Of a stretch of 64,000 nt of DNA, positions 31,522 through 42,925 are shown one piece after another. Source of the stretch: Conchocele bisecta (taxonomy: Eukaryota > Mollusca > Bivalvia > Lucinida > Thyasiridae); contig CM055280.1 of the NCBI GenBank assembly GCA_029237695.1, forward strand, positions 33,204,616-33,268,615, written 5' to 3'. Positions within the stretch are counted from its first letter, which is position 1, and every line of letters begins with the position of its first letter. The position numbers and the translations under genes were made by a program. The notes under the pieces are model-generated. The model saw only the letters and a program-made list of their open reading frames with translations, was not told the DNA's origin and searched no databases.

Positions 31522-31727
31522 GGCCATGACTGAAGAAATGGGGCTTATGTGATTTGTAACCAGTGTAATGCCTTATCAAATCGCACACTCCTGTAACCCG
31601 ATAACAATCTATAAGGTGGAATGACGACCAGTGCAGATCCTGATCAGACTGTGCGAATGCACAGGCTGATCTGGATTTACACTGGTCGCAAAAACCTGTA
31701 AGCCCCATGTCTCCAATCACAGCCACA
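31522..31727. mobile_element. GTGGCTGTGACTGGAG family, short copy
   Basis: Ends GTGGCCATGACTGAAG and TCCAATCACAGCCAC. Confidence 0.7.
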
Positions 31728-32105
31728 AATATTTAATAAAACCACAACAGATAACGAGATAACAAATATTGAATTCAGCATTATAATAAGCATTTGTGAC
31801 TTTGAAACAGCACGAGAAACTTTTATCTAGCATGTTACAAAATACACACTTATAATCTAATCTTAAAGCTTAAATGTTAATACTCTCACCCACTTGAACA
31901 CTTAAATAGTGCAGTTATTTGCACGACAGCAGACACTTTTAATATTTTCTTGATAATTATTAATTGAAAAATCTTCATTTATCTCCACCAGACAGTACTA
32001 TTATATGATCCCGCAAATTTATTTTCAGTCTTGTCTTATTTTTATTTGCGCAGATTTTTATCTCTAAGCGTTGATTCCCAGTAACAAAACCAATACATGC
32101 ACATT
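31728..32105. other. Unannotated intron
   Basis: A/T-rich, nothing recognised. Confidence 0.4.
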
Positions 32106-32492
32106 CAAGGTGCATGATCATGTGGTTACAACAACAACAACGTCGCCCACTCCGAAGTAAGTATTATTTGATATTTTCCTTAATATGCAACGGATTTTGA
32201 TGAAATATGGCGCAGCAAACGCGTCATGAGCTGCATTTGGTGGTCCAGGGAGTTCGGCACAGACTTATGTCGTTTTTGCGAAGAATCTATTCTTCGCAAA
32301 AACAACAGAAGTTTTGGCGAACATACAAAGACCACCAAATGCAGCTTAACAAGACGCGTTTGATGTGCCATATTTCATCAAAATCCGTTACGTAATAAGG
32401 ACAATATAAAAGAATACGTACTTTGAATCAGATGGATTCTGGAAGTTTCAGTACTTGTTGTTGTTGTTAGTACCACGTGATCATACACCTTG
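32106..32492. mobile_element. CAAGGTGCATGATCACGTGG family, complete
   Basis: Left terminus CAAGGTGCATGATCATGTGG. The core is shortened to GCGAAGAATCTATTCTTCGC. Confidence 0.8.
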
Positions 32493-32497
32493 ACATT

Positions 32498-34113
32498 ACT
32501 GTCTGTTTCATGAAACCTGCCCAAATTTTACGGCGGTATAAACAGTTCAAAACCAATATTTTTTTTGAGAATATTAAATTATACCAAAATTTAAGAATGA
32601 GCCTTCTTTCTATTTCGTGAAATTTGGTCCAATATTGATATTATTACGGAACAAGAGTGCCGCAAGTCACAAAATACGCCCGTCGAATATGGGCCAGACA
32701 GCGAAGATGCAAAAATGTGAAGCTGTCACCAAGGCAAGAAACATTAATGAGAATTTGAAAGTCTATAGCATTATTTCTTCATCTCGTTGTGCTAAACATG
32801 TATACTAATTTAGGCAGAGATAGAAAAGTAGAGTGTAAAGTAGAAATGATAGGGAATTGGATACAATAATGTAGAAAAAATGGCTAAGTTAAAAAGGTGA
32901 TATTTTTGTTAAAAAATATTTTTTCGGCATAAAAACACCAAGGTGCACATCTTCAATATGTGTAGAAGATGTGTGTATAGTTTCAAAACGATCGACTGAA
33001 CGGTTTCGGAGGAGTTGTGTACACAAACTCTGTACCGTATATAGAATTGTATAGAAAAATGTAGAAAAAATGGCTAAGTTAAAAAGATGATATTTTTGTT
33101 AAAAAATATTTTTTCGACATAAAAACACCAAGGTGCACATCTTTCGTATGTGTAGAAGACGTGTGTATAGTTTCAGATCGATCGACTGAACGGTTTCGGA
33201 GGAGCTGTGTACACAAACTCTGTACCGTATATAGAATTGTATAGAAAAATGTAGAAAAAATGGCTAAGTTAAAAAGGTGATATTTTTGTTAAAAAATATT
33301 TTTTCGGCATAAAAATACCAAGGTGCACTTCTTCAATATGTGTAGAAGACGTGTGCATAGTTTCAGATCGATCGACTGAACGGTTTCGTAGGAGTTGTGT
33401 ACACAAACTCTGTACCGTATATAGAACTGTATAGAAAAATGTAGAAAAAATGGCTAAGATAAAAGGTGATATTTTTGTTAAAAAAATTATTTTTTCGGCA
33501 TAAAAACACCAAGGTGCACATCTTCAATATGTGTAGAAGATGTGTGTATAGTTTCAGATCGATCGACTGAACGGTTTCGGAGGAGTTGTGTACACAAACT
33601 ATGCGCTTTTTCTTCAGCCACCCGCCGTGCGGTAAAACATAATACATACCGTTTTTTAAAAACTGTCGTATAAAAACCATTTCCCCAAGTTAAATCCCCA
33701 TAGACATCTTCACAGAGTGAAGATGCGCTGTCTATGGGGATTTAACATGGGGAAATTTTTCTAATTTCAGAAATAGTGGACCCATTTTCAAAATATAACT
33801 TTTGTTTTCTTAGTTAGATCATTTCCAAGCTATCTAGCCAGAGCCAGGTTTCAGTCAATTTTCCGAATTTTTATTTTTTTCAACTCCTCCCACAGCTCCT
33901 CCACCTCCTTTTTTCCCCAAATTGATTTGTCTATGGGAATTTATCCCATAGACAAATCAATTTTTCGTAATCAAATCAATATTTGACCAAATTTCATGAA
34001 ATAAAAAGGCTCATTCTTAAATTTTGATAAAATTAAATATTATCGATAAAAATATTGTTTTTGCATTGTTTATATGGCCGTAAAATGTGGGCAAGTTTCA
34101 TGAAACAGACAGT
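32498..34113. mobile_element. CTGTCTGTTTCACGAAA element split by a 190-bp-unit repeat
   Basis: The left part (32498 to about 32650) begins CTGTCTGTTTCATGAAACCT and the right part (about 33660-34113) ends TTTCATGAAACAGACAGT. About one kilobase of unrelated tandem sequence lies between them. Confidence 0.65.
32656..33650. repeat. 190-bp tandem repeat, about four units, in an inserted element
   Basis: TGGCTAAGTTAAAAAGGTGA starts units at 32881, 33071, 33261 and 33451, a period of 190. Units differ at few positions. GATCGATCGACTGAACGG is a conserved point. The flanks GTGCCGCAAGTCACAAAATA and CCACCCGCCGTGCGG look like the ends of the inserted sequence. Confidence 0.85.
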
Positions 34114-34636
34114 GGCCATATAAGTACTTTGGTTCTCAGACACGGGGTTTGTGGAATGTGAATATTCTATTTATTATATACCACTCCATGGAAATTAGCA
34201 GTTTTTTAGACTGTATACGGTAATGAATGTGTATTTGCAGCCTATTTGCAGTCCGGCACTGCAGATGCGCGTTATGAATATAGATAGCGGAAGTAGTCGT
34301 ATTTTCACAGGAAGTTGTTTATTTCATCGATGAGAACATATGACTTTTATTTACATCGTATAACTATGTATTTCATGGGTAGGTATATAATAAATGTTTG
34401 TCTCTTATTTTGTTCAAGTCGCCAGATGCATATAATATTATGTTCTATAAATTTACTATAAAGAAGGCAGACCTCTTTCTCTTTTTTCTCTCTTTCCTAA
34501 AATTCTCTTCTTAAAAAACTCTTCTTAAAAAAGCGCACTTTCTAAATACATTATGTATGCTCTTTTCTAGTGCCATGTCATGTGATTTCAACTATGTTTT
34601 GTTATACATGTACACGATGTATTTAAAAATTGAAAA
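34114..34636. other. Unannotated intron
   Basis: Includes a pyrimidine-rich stretch at 34468-34520. No exon or known repeat. Confidence 0.4.
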
Positions 34637-36473
34637 TACCGTACTGACCCTATGTTTTCGGACATCCTAAATATTCGGACACCCTTCATTATCACAAAAA
34701 TAATTATTTTTCGTGTCCCTAAATTTCGGACAGGTGTGAAATGTGGATATTTTTTTAAAGTATGTTTTCGGACAGTAAACAATCATAATTGGAAATATTT
34801 TTCATCAATATAATTATGGTTTAATATTACTACGGTGACAATATTTACCGAAATCTGCAAGCTTCAGTAGACGATGAATTAACACATTAAGTCCGTGTAC
34901 CAGATTTTTGGAAACACAATAAGCGCACATAATGCGTTACGTCTCAGATGTGATGAACCAATGAAAGGTGTTGTCGAGTCCGCATTAGCGATTATATAAA
35001 TGGTGCAAATGTTTTTTAGCTTTAAAGTTAAAAATATCACGTCACATAATCATGAAAGGTCCAAATTTGTTTGATGTCGGCCAGAAACGACATCAGAGAA
35101 ATTGTAAAGATGCGGCATTCCTTTCATGTCTGAAACTGAAGGCCGACAAGAAGTCGTATAATCATGATAATCGAGAGTGTATATTTAACCAAGTCCTTTC
35201 AGAAATTGACATAATACACCTTTATGGGTATGAAATATATTTTTGTTTTATTTCTCAATGAAAGTACATGTTGTGACCACTCATTTGAACTGTCTCGACA
35301 AGACAGTTCAAATGGTGGTCGCGACGTATACTTCTGAGCGCATAGAAGGAAAATATTTAGGATTTTCCGCAAACATAATAGCGTCTCCTCAGCATGTAAC
35401 TGGTTATTTTGCCCCTTGATTTTCCCCGACGTTTGCGGCACAGATCAAACGACGTATTGACCAATCAGTTCAATTTCAAAACGTAGCCTAAAGGTCACAC
35501 AGTTTACAGCCTCGCGCTGAATGATGTCATCAGGTGAACACCTGGCATTTGACATGACAGAGCGTTATCGATTTTTTTTTACACAAAGCAACACACGAAT
35601 TTCGTGTGTAATATGTATGTGTCGGGTGTAATCTCGGATATGGAATTCGAATTCGTGGCAGATATTAAAATACAATCGACTTCTGTATTACGTTGAAAAC
35701 TGACATAAATTTTGGAGCAGACATCATCGTATTTTGCCGATATTGACTTTCAAAATCTGTCATATCAATGACGTTTTTTTTTTACATACATTTCAGAGCG
35801 TAAAATTATTATTGAAAAAACCCCGATGCAATACGGGTGGTAATACTGGTATAATACCCGCGTTTACGCGTATATAGTAATGTAAATCGGTGAATGGAGT
35901 ATTGCCTATTGGTTTGATAGTTCCATTCTTGCGTGTGGCAAAAAAAGGTGATTTTGTATAAGTTGTAAGCATTTATTTAAAAACGTACGGATGGACAGGC
36001 CAGTCAGTCGTTAGTCATCGTGATAACAATGACCCGCGTGCGTCTGTCTACCTGCTCGTCCGAAATCTGTGTCGCAGTTAAAAAAACACGATGTCTCACC
36101 AAGCGGACACGGCTACTGGCAATACCGTGTTAGTATGGAGTGATCGATTTTTCCACACGCTACTTGGATTATCTGGTGAATTGGATTTAAGTATTGCAAT
36201 TAATACAGGGATTATTTTTCCAATAATAAGGTAACACATTTGTATTATATTGATTATTTAATTGCCTCCGTTCACAGAAATCATCAGAGCATTTAGTTGC
36301 CCCGTGGCGTTTACAGAAAGCATCGGAGAGCATTGCATTCCGGTGGTTGGAGATTGGCGACCCTAAATATTCGGACAGCAATTTCGATAATTATTTTTGG
36401 GAACCTATATATTCGGACAGTAAAAATAATAATTATTTGTACCCGTCCGAAAACATAGGGTTATTACGGTAAA
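34637..36473. mobile_element. 1.8-kb inverted-repeat element with TTCGGAC motifs
   Basis: The ends ACCGTACTGACCCTATGTTT and AAACATAGGGTTATTACGGT are inverted copies. Inside both ends AAATATTCGGACA repeats several times. A TTAA family 2 copy with a diverged core (GAACTGTCTCGACAAGACAG) is nested at about 35215-35400. No transposase frame is intact, so it is probably non-autonomous. Confidence 0.65.
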
Positions 36474-36744
36474 CTATTTAGTAAAAAATAAAAAATTTAC
36501 TATAAAGCCATTAGATGTGAAAAATCACAAGATTTTCTTCACAGACATAATTGCATTTAACATATTTTTGCATGGTTGTGTTTTTTATTGATCATGTGGC
36601 GAATTTACAGTACAATTTTATTTCCCTTTGACGATAAAATGCTTGCTGCGCAGGGATTATTCTGAGCCTCGCCCATCCTGTTTCCTAAGTCTTGCCAGAT
36701 ATTTTTTCCCATTCAGTATCCTACTATTCCCTATAACATACATG
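36474..36744. other. Intron with a fragment of the 42055 hairpin family
   Basis: 36655-36730 (GAGCCTCGCCCATCCTGTTT to TTTTTTCCCATTCAG) matches the right arm of the hairpin at 42055-42390. Confidence 0.5.
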
Positions 36745-36965
36745 TATCAGACAAGCCATGTGGTTTTGTACCTAAGATGTGTGATTTTTCTTTAAAAAAA
36801 ATAAAGAAAATGTAATATTGTCTGAAAATGTTGATGACATCTTCATAGCAAATGTGGAATAGAATTAGAACATTTCATACATTTTCGACATCATTAACAG
36901 AAAATATTGTAAATATTTTTCATGATCTTCTTAGGTACAAAATCACATGGCTCGTCTCATATAAG
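36745..36965. mobile_element. GATTTTGTACC hairpin, complete
   Basis: The ends ATCAGACAAGCCATGTGGTT and AATCACATGGCTCGTCTCAT are near-perfect inverted copies. The core is partly lost. Confidence 0.7.
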
Positions 36966-37097
36966 TGTATTGGTTTTTAAATTGAAGGTCACAGATAAAA
37001 ACTCAAACAAAAATAAAGACATGTTTAAAAGAAAAATGTGGGGTTTTGTTATCAGGGCTGGGAACAGTTCCAAATGCCAAATCCTAAAAATTGCTAA

Positions 37098-37428
37098 TAT
37101 AGGAATGAATGGCCTTTTTGTGGAATTTATCGGGGTATAAACTTGGAAAAGTCGCGGGAATACTGGACGACTTTTCCAAGTTTATATCCCCGATAAATTC
37201 CACAAAAAGGCCATTCATTCCTTATAATTCCAGCATTTGAAATAAATTCATCAAGAAAATTTGTTTTTTTTCCGTTTTCTTAAGAATTATTTTAACTACG
37301 CCTCACGGTTACGGAAAGTAGTTCGGCATGGGAGTTTACTGGCATATAAGTCTTGGACAGAGACTTGCTACGGGCCAATCAAATGTTAGGGAATTGTGTA
37401 AATATTTTTGTGCTGGAATTATAAAAAT
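37098..37428. mobile_element. ATTCCAGCACAAAAATATTT hairpin, reversed
   Basis: Starts with the GGAATGAATGGCC arm and ends GTGCTGGAATTAT. The core is reduced to TACTGGACGACTTTTCC. Confidence 0.8.
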
Positions 37429-37585
37429 ATATTTTATCACCCGCAAATGCGTAAAAGTGTGCTTCCCATGCTGAAAAATTAGTATTTTCTTTTGCAATGA
37501 CCAAGAACGTCAAATCCTGATTTCAGGATATATCCTAAAAATTCCCATCTCTGTATTATGTAAATGACACAATATCGACACCTAC

Positions 37586-37702
37586 CTTCATTCCATGGTT
37601 CCCAGGAATTCCGCCTTCACCCGGTGACCCCTGGAGACCGGCAATTCCGGGCGCACCCCTCGTCCCCGGCATCCCGGGTTCTCCCTCCGGCCCCGCACCT
37701 CC
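37586..37702 (-). CDS. COL15A1/COL18A1-like: Collagenous exon, 117 nt
   Basis: Acceptor TTTTCCCCTGTAG, donor GTAGGT, phase 0. The 39 residues are GGAGPEGEPGMPGTRGAPG, then IAGLQGSPGEGGIPGNHGMK: thirteen uninterrupted triplets. It joins GARGDR upstream and GDKGDSG downstream in register. Confidence 0.93.
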
Positions 37703-37799
37703 CTACAGGGGAAAACACCAGTTCCATAATTAGCTTATACAGTCTACACTCGCTAAATTAAACTCTCTTAACCACCCGTAAGTTTCTGGAATGGATTTT

Positions 37800-38182
37800 G
37801 ATACAGTGCAACCTCTCTACAACAGCCACCCATGGGAAGACGCAGAACTGTTGTAGAGAGGTGGCTGTTGTAGAGGTTAATGCGGAATTAAATTTTATTG
37901 TCCGATGTTTATTTATTTTCTTCGATAATTCTCACCAAACACATGCTTTAACAGCATTTTAGAATCATTTCCAATTTCCAATGGAAATGATTCTAAAGTG
38001 CAGTCAAAACATGTTTTTATTGAAAAAGAATGCAAAAGCAACATCAGATGACAATTTTCATGCTCAGCAGTCTAAGGGTTAGACATCGAGGAAATCATCC
38101 ATTTGGGATATAAAATAGTGGCTGTTATAGAGAGAGTGTTGTTGTAGAGAGGTGGTCGTTCGGGGAGGTTCGACTGTATATT
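37800..38182. mobile_element. Pogo-like element (ACAACAGCCACC) with nested TTAA family 1
   Basis: Ends ACAGTGCAACCTCTCTACAA and GGGGAGGTTCGACTGTA, with GGTGGCTGTTGTAGAG motifs inside each. A family 1 copy occupies 37877-38082. The motifs equal those between the small exons at 55.3-55.7 kb. Confidence 0.65.
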
Positions 38183-38189
38183 AATTTTG

Positions 38190-38330
38190 CAACCAATCCA
38201 ACTCTCACAATGTGATATTCAGACTAGTCCATTTATGAAAAGGGGGCGTTTTTGCTCTCAAAAATATGAAAATTACTTGCAAAAAGTGAAGATCCTGATG
38301 AGACGGCTCGTCTTGTTGAATGGGTTAAGT
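38190..38330. mobile_element. TTAA family 3 fragment, reversed
   Basis: Runs from CAACCAATCCAACTCTCACA to GAGACGGCTCG. Confidence 0.6.
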
Positions 38331-38600
38331 TAAGTCAAACTACTGATAACTCAAATTTCTAAGTAGTTTGACCTTGACTTTGGACAAGAAGGCCGCATGA
38401 GTGTGGTATGGAATTAAAATATGGATGATGATAAGGAAGTATATGAAGTTTGAAGTCAATCCGACTTACCGTTGCAGAGATAATGGGTGCCCGAAAACTT
38501 TAACGTGGACGGAAGGACGGACGGACAAACGGACAGAATAATTTATTTATACGTGACGGATTCTTGACGAATTCCTATTCTGCTACATGCAGAAGATCTA
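38331..38600. other. Intron with a diverged repeat
   Basis: 38385-38525 resembles 50195-50345 (GACCTTGAC, AAG-GCCACATG, ATGAAGTTT, AATCTGACTTA). A short (GGAC)n run follows. No exon. Confidence 0.4.
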
Positions 38601-38603
38601 TAC

Positions 38604-38672
38604 TGCATTAACACATTTACGTCTAGTAACCAGCGCAAGAAATTTGTGCCGGTTACTAGACGAAAAATGTGT
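38604..38672. repeat. Short palindrome
   Basis: TAACACATTTACGTCTAGTA and TACTAGACGAAAAATGTGTT are inverted copies, 69 bp in all. Confidence 0.7.
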
Positions 38673-38676
38673 TAGT

Positions 38677-39085
38677 CAAGGTGCATGATCACGTGGTTAT
38701 AACAACAACAACAGTGGCTGCAAGTGTTGAAATCTTGAAAGTATTATTTGATATTTTCCTTAATATGAAAAGGATTTTGATGAAATATGGCGCGTCTTCA
38801 TGAGCTGCATTTGGTGGTCCAGTGAGTTTGGCACATACTTATGTCGTTTTTGCGAAGAATCGATTTCCATGTCTACCGACATCGATTCTTCGCAAAAACG
38901 ACAGAAGTTTGGGCGAAAATACAAAGACCACCAAATGCAGCTTAACAAGACGAGTTTGATGCGCCATATTTCATCAAAATCTGTTACATAATAAGGACAC
39001 TATAAAAGAATACGTACTTTGAAGCAGATGGATTCTGGAAATTTCAGTACTTGTTGTTGTTAGTACCACGTGATCATACAACTTG
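38677..39085. mobile_element. CAAGGTGCATGATCACGTGG family, complete
   Basis: The left arm is interrupted by AGTGGCTGCAAGTGTTGAAA just inside the (CAA)n. Confidence 0.75.
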
Positions 39086-39299
39086 TTAATGCGATATCTC
39101 AAGTTAGAGCTCAGTGGCCTCTCATCAAGAAAATGTTGCAGTTTTTATGTGAAACATTTTACGGCATTGCGTACAGCAGCACCAGTGATAACAGGCAACT
39201 CGCATCGCATTGACAGAACACACAACATTATTGGATAAATAATTAGAAAATTCCACGATTTTGGAAAAAATAATGAAATATAAGCGAGATTTTTACACA

Positions 39300-39425
39300 C
39301 AAATAGATGGCCGCGGCATGTATGTCACGCCCGCCGAGGCTTTGATAGTACACAGAAAAATATTAACCTGGACGCACGTATGGCAATGTGCCAACTATAT
39401 TGCGCGGTTCGCAAGCGGGCGCGAC
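39300..39425. repeat. Relative of the 9185 repeat, without ACGG expansion
   Basis: AGATGGCCGC, CCGCCGAGGCTTTGATAGTA and GTTCGCAAGCGGG are shared. Confidence 0.5.
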
Positions 39426-39490
39426 AAAAAGCACCGCCACTGTGTAATTGATGCAAGCATGTTTATTTATTAATTGATGTATTCACTTAC

Positions 39491-39670
39491 CCGATCCCCA
39501 CGCGCCCCTGCAGCTCCGGGCAATCCGGCTTCTCCAAACTCGCCCGGTATTCCGGGTTCGCCCGACTGCCCAGTCAGGCCTGTGGGCCCAGTGGCCCCGG
39601 GCAGCCCACGTGGGCCCTGAGGGCCTTCAGGTCCCATCTGGCCCGCCTGGACCGATCCACTGCCGCTGAT
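39491..39670 (-). CDS. COL15A1/COL18A1-like: Collagenous exon, 180 nt, with RGD and a Ser-Gly interruption
   Basis: Acceptor CTGTTTCCAG, donor GTAAGT, phase 0. The 60 residues begin with the non-collagenous ISGSGSVQA, then [32 protein letters not shown], and end [12 protein letters not shown]. It continues the interruption opened by PAVE of the preceding exon, giving [14 protein letters not shown], a possible glycosaminoglycan site. RGD lies five nucleotides before the donor; in a triple helix it may be accessible only after unfolding or cleavage. Confidence 0.93.
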
Positions 39671-39909
39671 CTGGAAACAGTGGAGTAGTAAAATGTATGA
39701 GATGTACGTATATTATTACATACTTCATACAAAATTAGGCCATAAAAATAAGTACTTTGCTAATGACAGAAATTTCTTCTTATTTTTAAAGGATGAAAAC
39801 ATGAAATTCACCCTGAAATTAAACAATATTCAATCAAAATTAATTAACCAAGGATCAAAACTCCACCTTAATACAGCTGCGCTCGATTTGGTGACGCTGT
39901 TGAATCCAT

Positions 39910-40112
39910 TCGTTTTGAGGACTATGATCTCATTATTTTGTTCATTCATCGATAAAGGTATATGTTGTTACCACTCATTTGAACCGTCTAGTTGAGACGG
40001 TTCAAATGAGTGGTAACAACATATACTTTCGAAAGGATATAAAGAAAATAGGGATATTTTTCTCTCAAAAGGTTCATACTACTAAAAGCGTAACCCTGTC
40101 TGTAATGGGTTA
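39910..40112. mobile_element. TTAA family 2 copy
   Basis: The right end CTGTCTGTAATGGG plus TTAA is clear; the left end is diverged. Core CTAGTTGAGACGG. Confidence 0.7.
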
Positions 40113-40151
40113 ATATAGAAATCTGGGAGTTTTTATTACATTTTCGGGAGA

Positions 40152-40420
40152 CCAGTAGCCGATTTCATCAAAATAGCAAAGTATACTTTTCTAGCAAAGT
40201 ATACTTTGAGGGAGTAATCATTTATTTTTCCCAAAATGCATTATTTCATATAGAACTAACGACTGCATATATTTGATGATTAAAAGTATGCAGAATTATT
40301 GTACTGAATTTATTACATTATATCACAGCCAAAATGGCTGTGGTAATGTGATAAAATTTCTCCCTCAAAGTATACTTTGCTAGATAAGTATACTTTGCAA
40401 TGTTAGTGAAATAGGCTACA
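40152..40420. mobile_element. GTAGCCTATTTCACCAACAT family, internally deleted
   Basis: Both ends are present. The right inner arm lost about 50 bases relative to 13338-13668. Confidence 0.75.
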
Positions 40421-40665
40421 GGAGATGAGCCTTGATTTCTGGAGACTCCCGGAAATTCCGGGAGACTTGGCATGTCTGCACTTAGTAGCAAAATGAAATT
40501 TATGAAACTCGTCAGCCAGAGGCTCGGTGCATAAATTGTACGCGCCTCGTGTCATAAATCTCATATCGAATGGAAACTCGTTTGAGATCCTCTATATAGA
40601 ACGAATGAAGTAGAAATCAATAGCAAAGCAATAGCCCATCTCACATATGGGGCATAATAACTCAC

Positions 40666-40824
40666 CTCGACTGCTGGTCCTGGGGGCCCTACAGCTCCCT
40701 GGGGCCCAGGGGCACCACGTATCCCAGGGGTGCCTGGTATTCCATCCTTCCCCGAGGTACCCATGTGACCAGCTTTGCCTTCAGGTCCCGGGATCCCGGG
40801 CTCGCCCGATATACCGTCCTCTCC
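40666..40824 (-). CDS. COL15A1/COL18A1-like: Collagenous exon, 159 nt
   Basis: Acceptor TTTCCCTGCAG, donor GTGAGT, phase 0. The 53 residues run [53 protein letters not shown]. The last two residues open a non-collagenous interruption shared with the next exon. Triplets are otherwise perfect. Confidence 0.93.
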
Positions 40825-40862
40825 CTGCAGGGAAATTATGAAGTTTATTCAATAATCATCAG

Positions 40863-41257
40863 AGCTCCAGATAAGCTGCATATTTGCGTAAATACCCAAT
40901 TAAAATTGCCAAAAACCGAATTGAAATCAGAAGTAGCAAGTATCAAAAAGCAATAACAAATTTGTGGTTACCTTTATCATGCTACAGAAAACAATAAACA
41001 GACCACAAATACAGCATATTTTTCTTATTTTCCATGAAAACACATCTTGGTATTTCATTATAATTGTCTCCAAGGAGACAATTCTAATGAAATGCCAAGA
41101 CATGTTTTCATTTCGAAGCAAACTATTCAATAATTGCTGTCTGTTGACATGTAAACAGTAGTGTGATTTCATTTTACCCAATTAAAATATTGAAATACCC
41201 AATTGCTTCAGATATGATGGAGTGAAAATACTCAATTATTAATTCCTTATCTGGAGC
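40863..41257. mobile_element. GCTCCAGATAA family, complete
   Basis: Ends AGCTCCAGATAAGC and CTTATCTGGAGCC, core AATTGTCTCCAAGGAGACAA. Confidence 0.8.
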
Positions 41258-41289
41258 CCTGATCATTTTGAAATATTGGATTTAGTTCC

Positions 41290-41600
41290 CCCAGAGATAT
41301 CACAGCCACATTTATTTTCCTCAATGCTGATAAATTCTATATGCATATAGAATTTATCAGCATTGAGGAAGATAAATGTGGCTGTGACTGGAGAAATCGG
41401 GTCTATCGGAATTGTGATCAGTGTAGCTCCTGATCAAATAGCATGCCCCTGTAGCCTGATAACTATCCATATTGCATGTTATAAGCTTGACGGGTGTTTG
41501 ATTAATGGAATGGCGAATAGTGCAAATCCTCATCAGACTGTGCAGATGCACAGGCTGGTCTGGATCTACACTGGTCGCAAAAACCCATAACGCCCATATT
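41290..41600. mobile_element. Palindrome followed by a GTGGCTGTGACTGG element
   Basis: ATTTATCAGCATTGAGGAA and its complement form a hairpin centred on TATATGCATATA at 41340. Its right arm runs straight into the GTGGCTGTGACTGGAGAAAT start of a family copy that ends near AACCCATAACGCCC. Confidence 0.6.
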
Positions 41601-42054
41601 GGAAAAAACAACTTTTTGCGGTTCCGGGATTTTGTTTCTGGAAAAAATGTTGCTAGGGATAACTTTATACTTATTCTTTCTTGATAACACGCCATTTCCG
41701 GTGGTACAACAACATCATGAATGCTTTATTTTAACACCATGTTAACAGAAATATCACTGTACAAAAAATCCCGTCAGGCGGACACTAATTCTTTTCAGCC
41801 TGCAACATGAAATACACCTATTTCTTTTAGGCATTATAAAGGCATCCATCACAATCTGAATGCGATGACAGACAAATTTACACAAGTTACTGATGGCAGT
41901 ACACACCTCTACACCCAGCACTTGATGGTAGTCATAAAATGATTTTTATCCCGTCAACACAGTGCGTATGTGCCGTGAAACACAGTGCCGTGAAACATTT
42001 TTGATATCCGTCAATACTATTTTTGCATTTTACAGCCATTTGTAGGTGTTGACG
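41601..42054. other. Intron with a possible inverted-repeat element
   Basis: ATCCCGTCAGGCGGACAC at 41768 and GTGTTGACGGGAT at 42046 are partial inverted copies. Otherwise unassigned. Confidence 0.35.
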
Positions 42055-42390
42055 GGATAAATAGAATAGTAGGTTAGTGCCGTGAATGGGAAAAAATATC
42101 TGGCGCAGCACGGAAACGGGATGTGCTCGGCAGAGCCTCGCCCATCCCGTTTCCTGAGCCTTGCCAGATATTTTTTCCCATTCACGGCACTAACCTACTA
42201 TTCTCTATCTATTTTCCTTATTTCTGAACCAAAATATATGTTGTGACCACTCATTTGAACCGTCTCGGTGAGACGGTTCAAATGAGTGATCACAACATAT
42301 ACTTCTGATGAGAAATAAAGAAATTCTTGAGACTTGCCGGATATTTTTTCCCATTCACGGCACTAACCTACTACATGTATTCTCTATTTC
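42055..42390. mobile_element. Nested hairpins ending at the exon donor
   Basis: A palindrome with arms TAGTGCCGTGAATGGGAAAA is followed by a TTAA family 2 core (42240-42310), then a second copy of the right arm (TTTTTTCCCATTCACGGCAC). The last copy stops a few bases before the donor at 42394. Confidence 0.65.
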
Positions 42391-42394
42391 TTAC

Positions 42395-42457
42395 CATTTC
42401 TCCTTTCTGGCCGTTCATTCCGAACCGACCTGGTTCTCCCGCAGGCCCTGGCATTCC
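42395..42457 (-). CDS. COL15A1/COL18A1-like: Collagenous exon, 63 nt
   Basis: Acceptor TTCTATTCACAG, donor GTAAGA, phase 0. It encodes seven triplets, GMPGPAGEPGRFG and MNGQKGEM. It follows PAGTP of the previous exon and leads to GEDG in register. Confidence 0.92.
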
Positions 42458-42925
42458 CTGTGAATAGAATTGAATGAAATGGTGCTTAACACCTCACTGA
42501 TACAGAATAGACATATATAGCTCATTTACGAAAGGCGTGATGTCACGTTTTCAGATATGTTTACAGTAGATTTCCTTGAATGCCTTTCAAACGGAATGAT
42601 GGATTTTTATGAAATATAGAGCAGCAAATGCTGACTGTTTGCCCTTTATTTATGAAGCCTAGGGTCTCGCAACCACTGTAGATCCAGATCAGCATCTGGT
42701 TCAACTGCGTGGTAAAAACATATAATTTGCTGAGAAATAAAAAAAAATAGTTTTTCATGAAATGAAGTTAACTCGGCTTTTTCCAAATATTCAATATCCT
42801 TAGTTACACGTATACAACAACAACAGCAATATACAGCATACAATATTATATACAAACCCATACGACGTCTTAAAGCATGTAACACAGAACAAATGATTAT
42901 AAAGATGACGTAGGTAACAAGTTGG
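42458..42925. other. Unannotated intron
   Basis: The open frame of 130 codons on the minus strand spans ordinary intronic sequence and the start of a hairpin element; no domain. A (CAA)n stretch occurs at 42815-42828. Confidence 0.4.

Noticed and set aside
34637..36473. A transposase gene in the 1.8-kb element
   Set aside because: The longest frames are about 80 codons or less and show no transposase motif.
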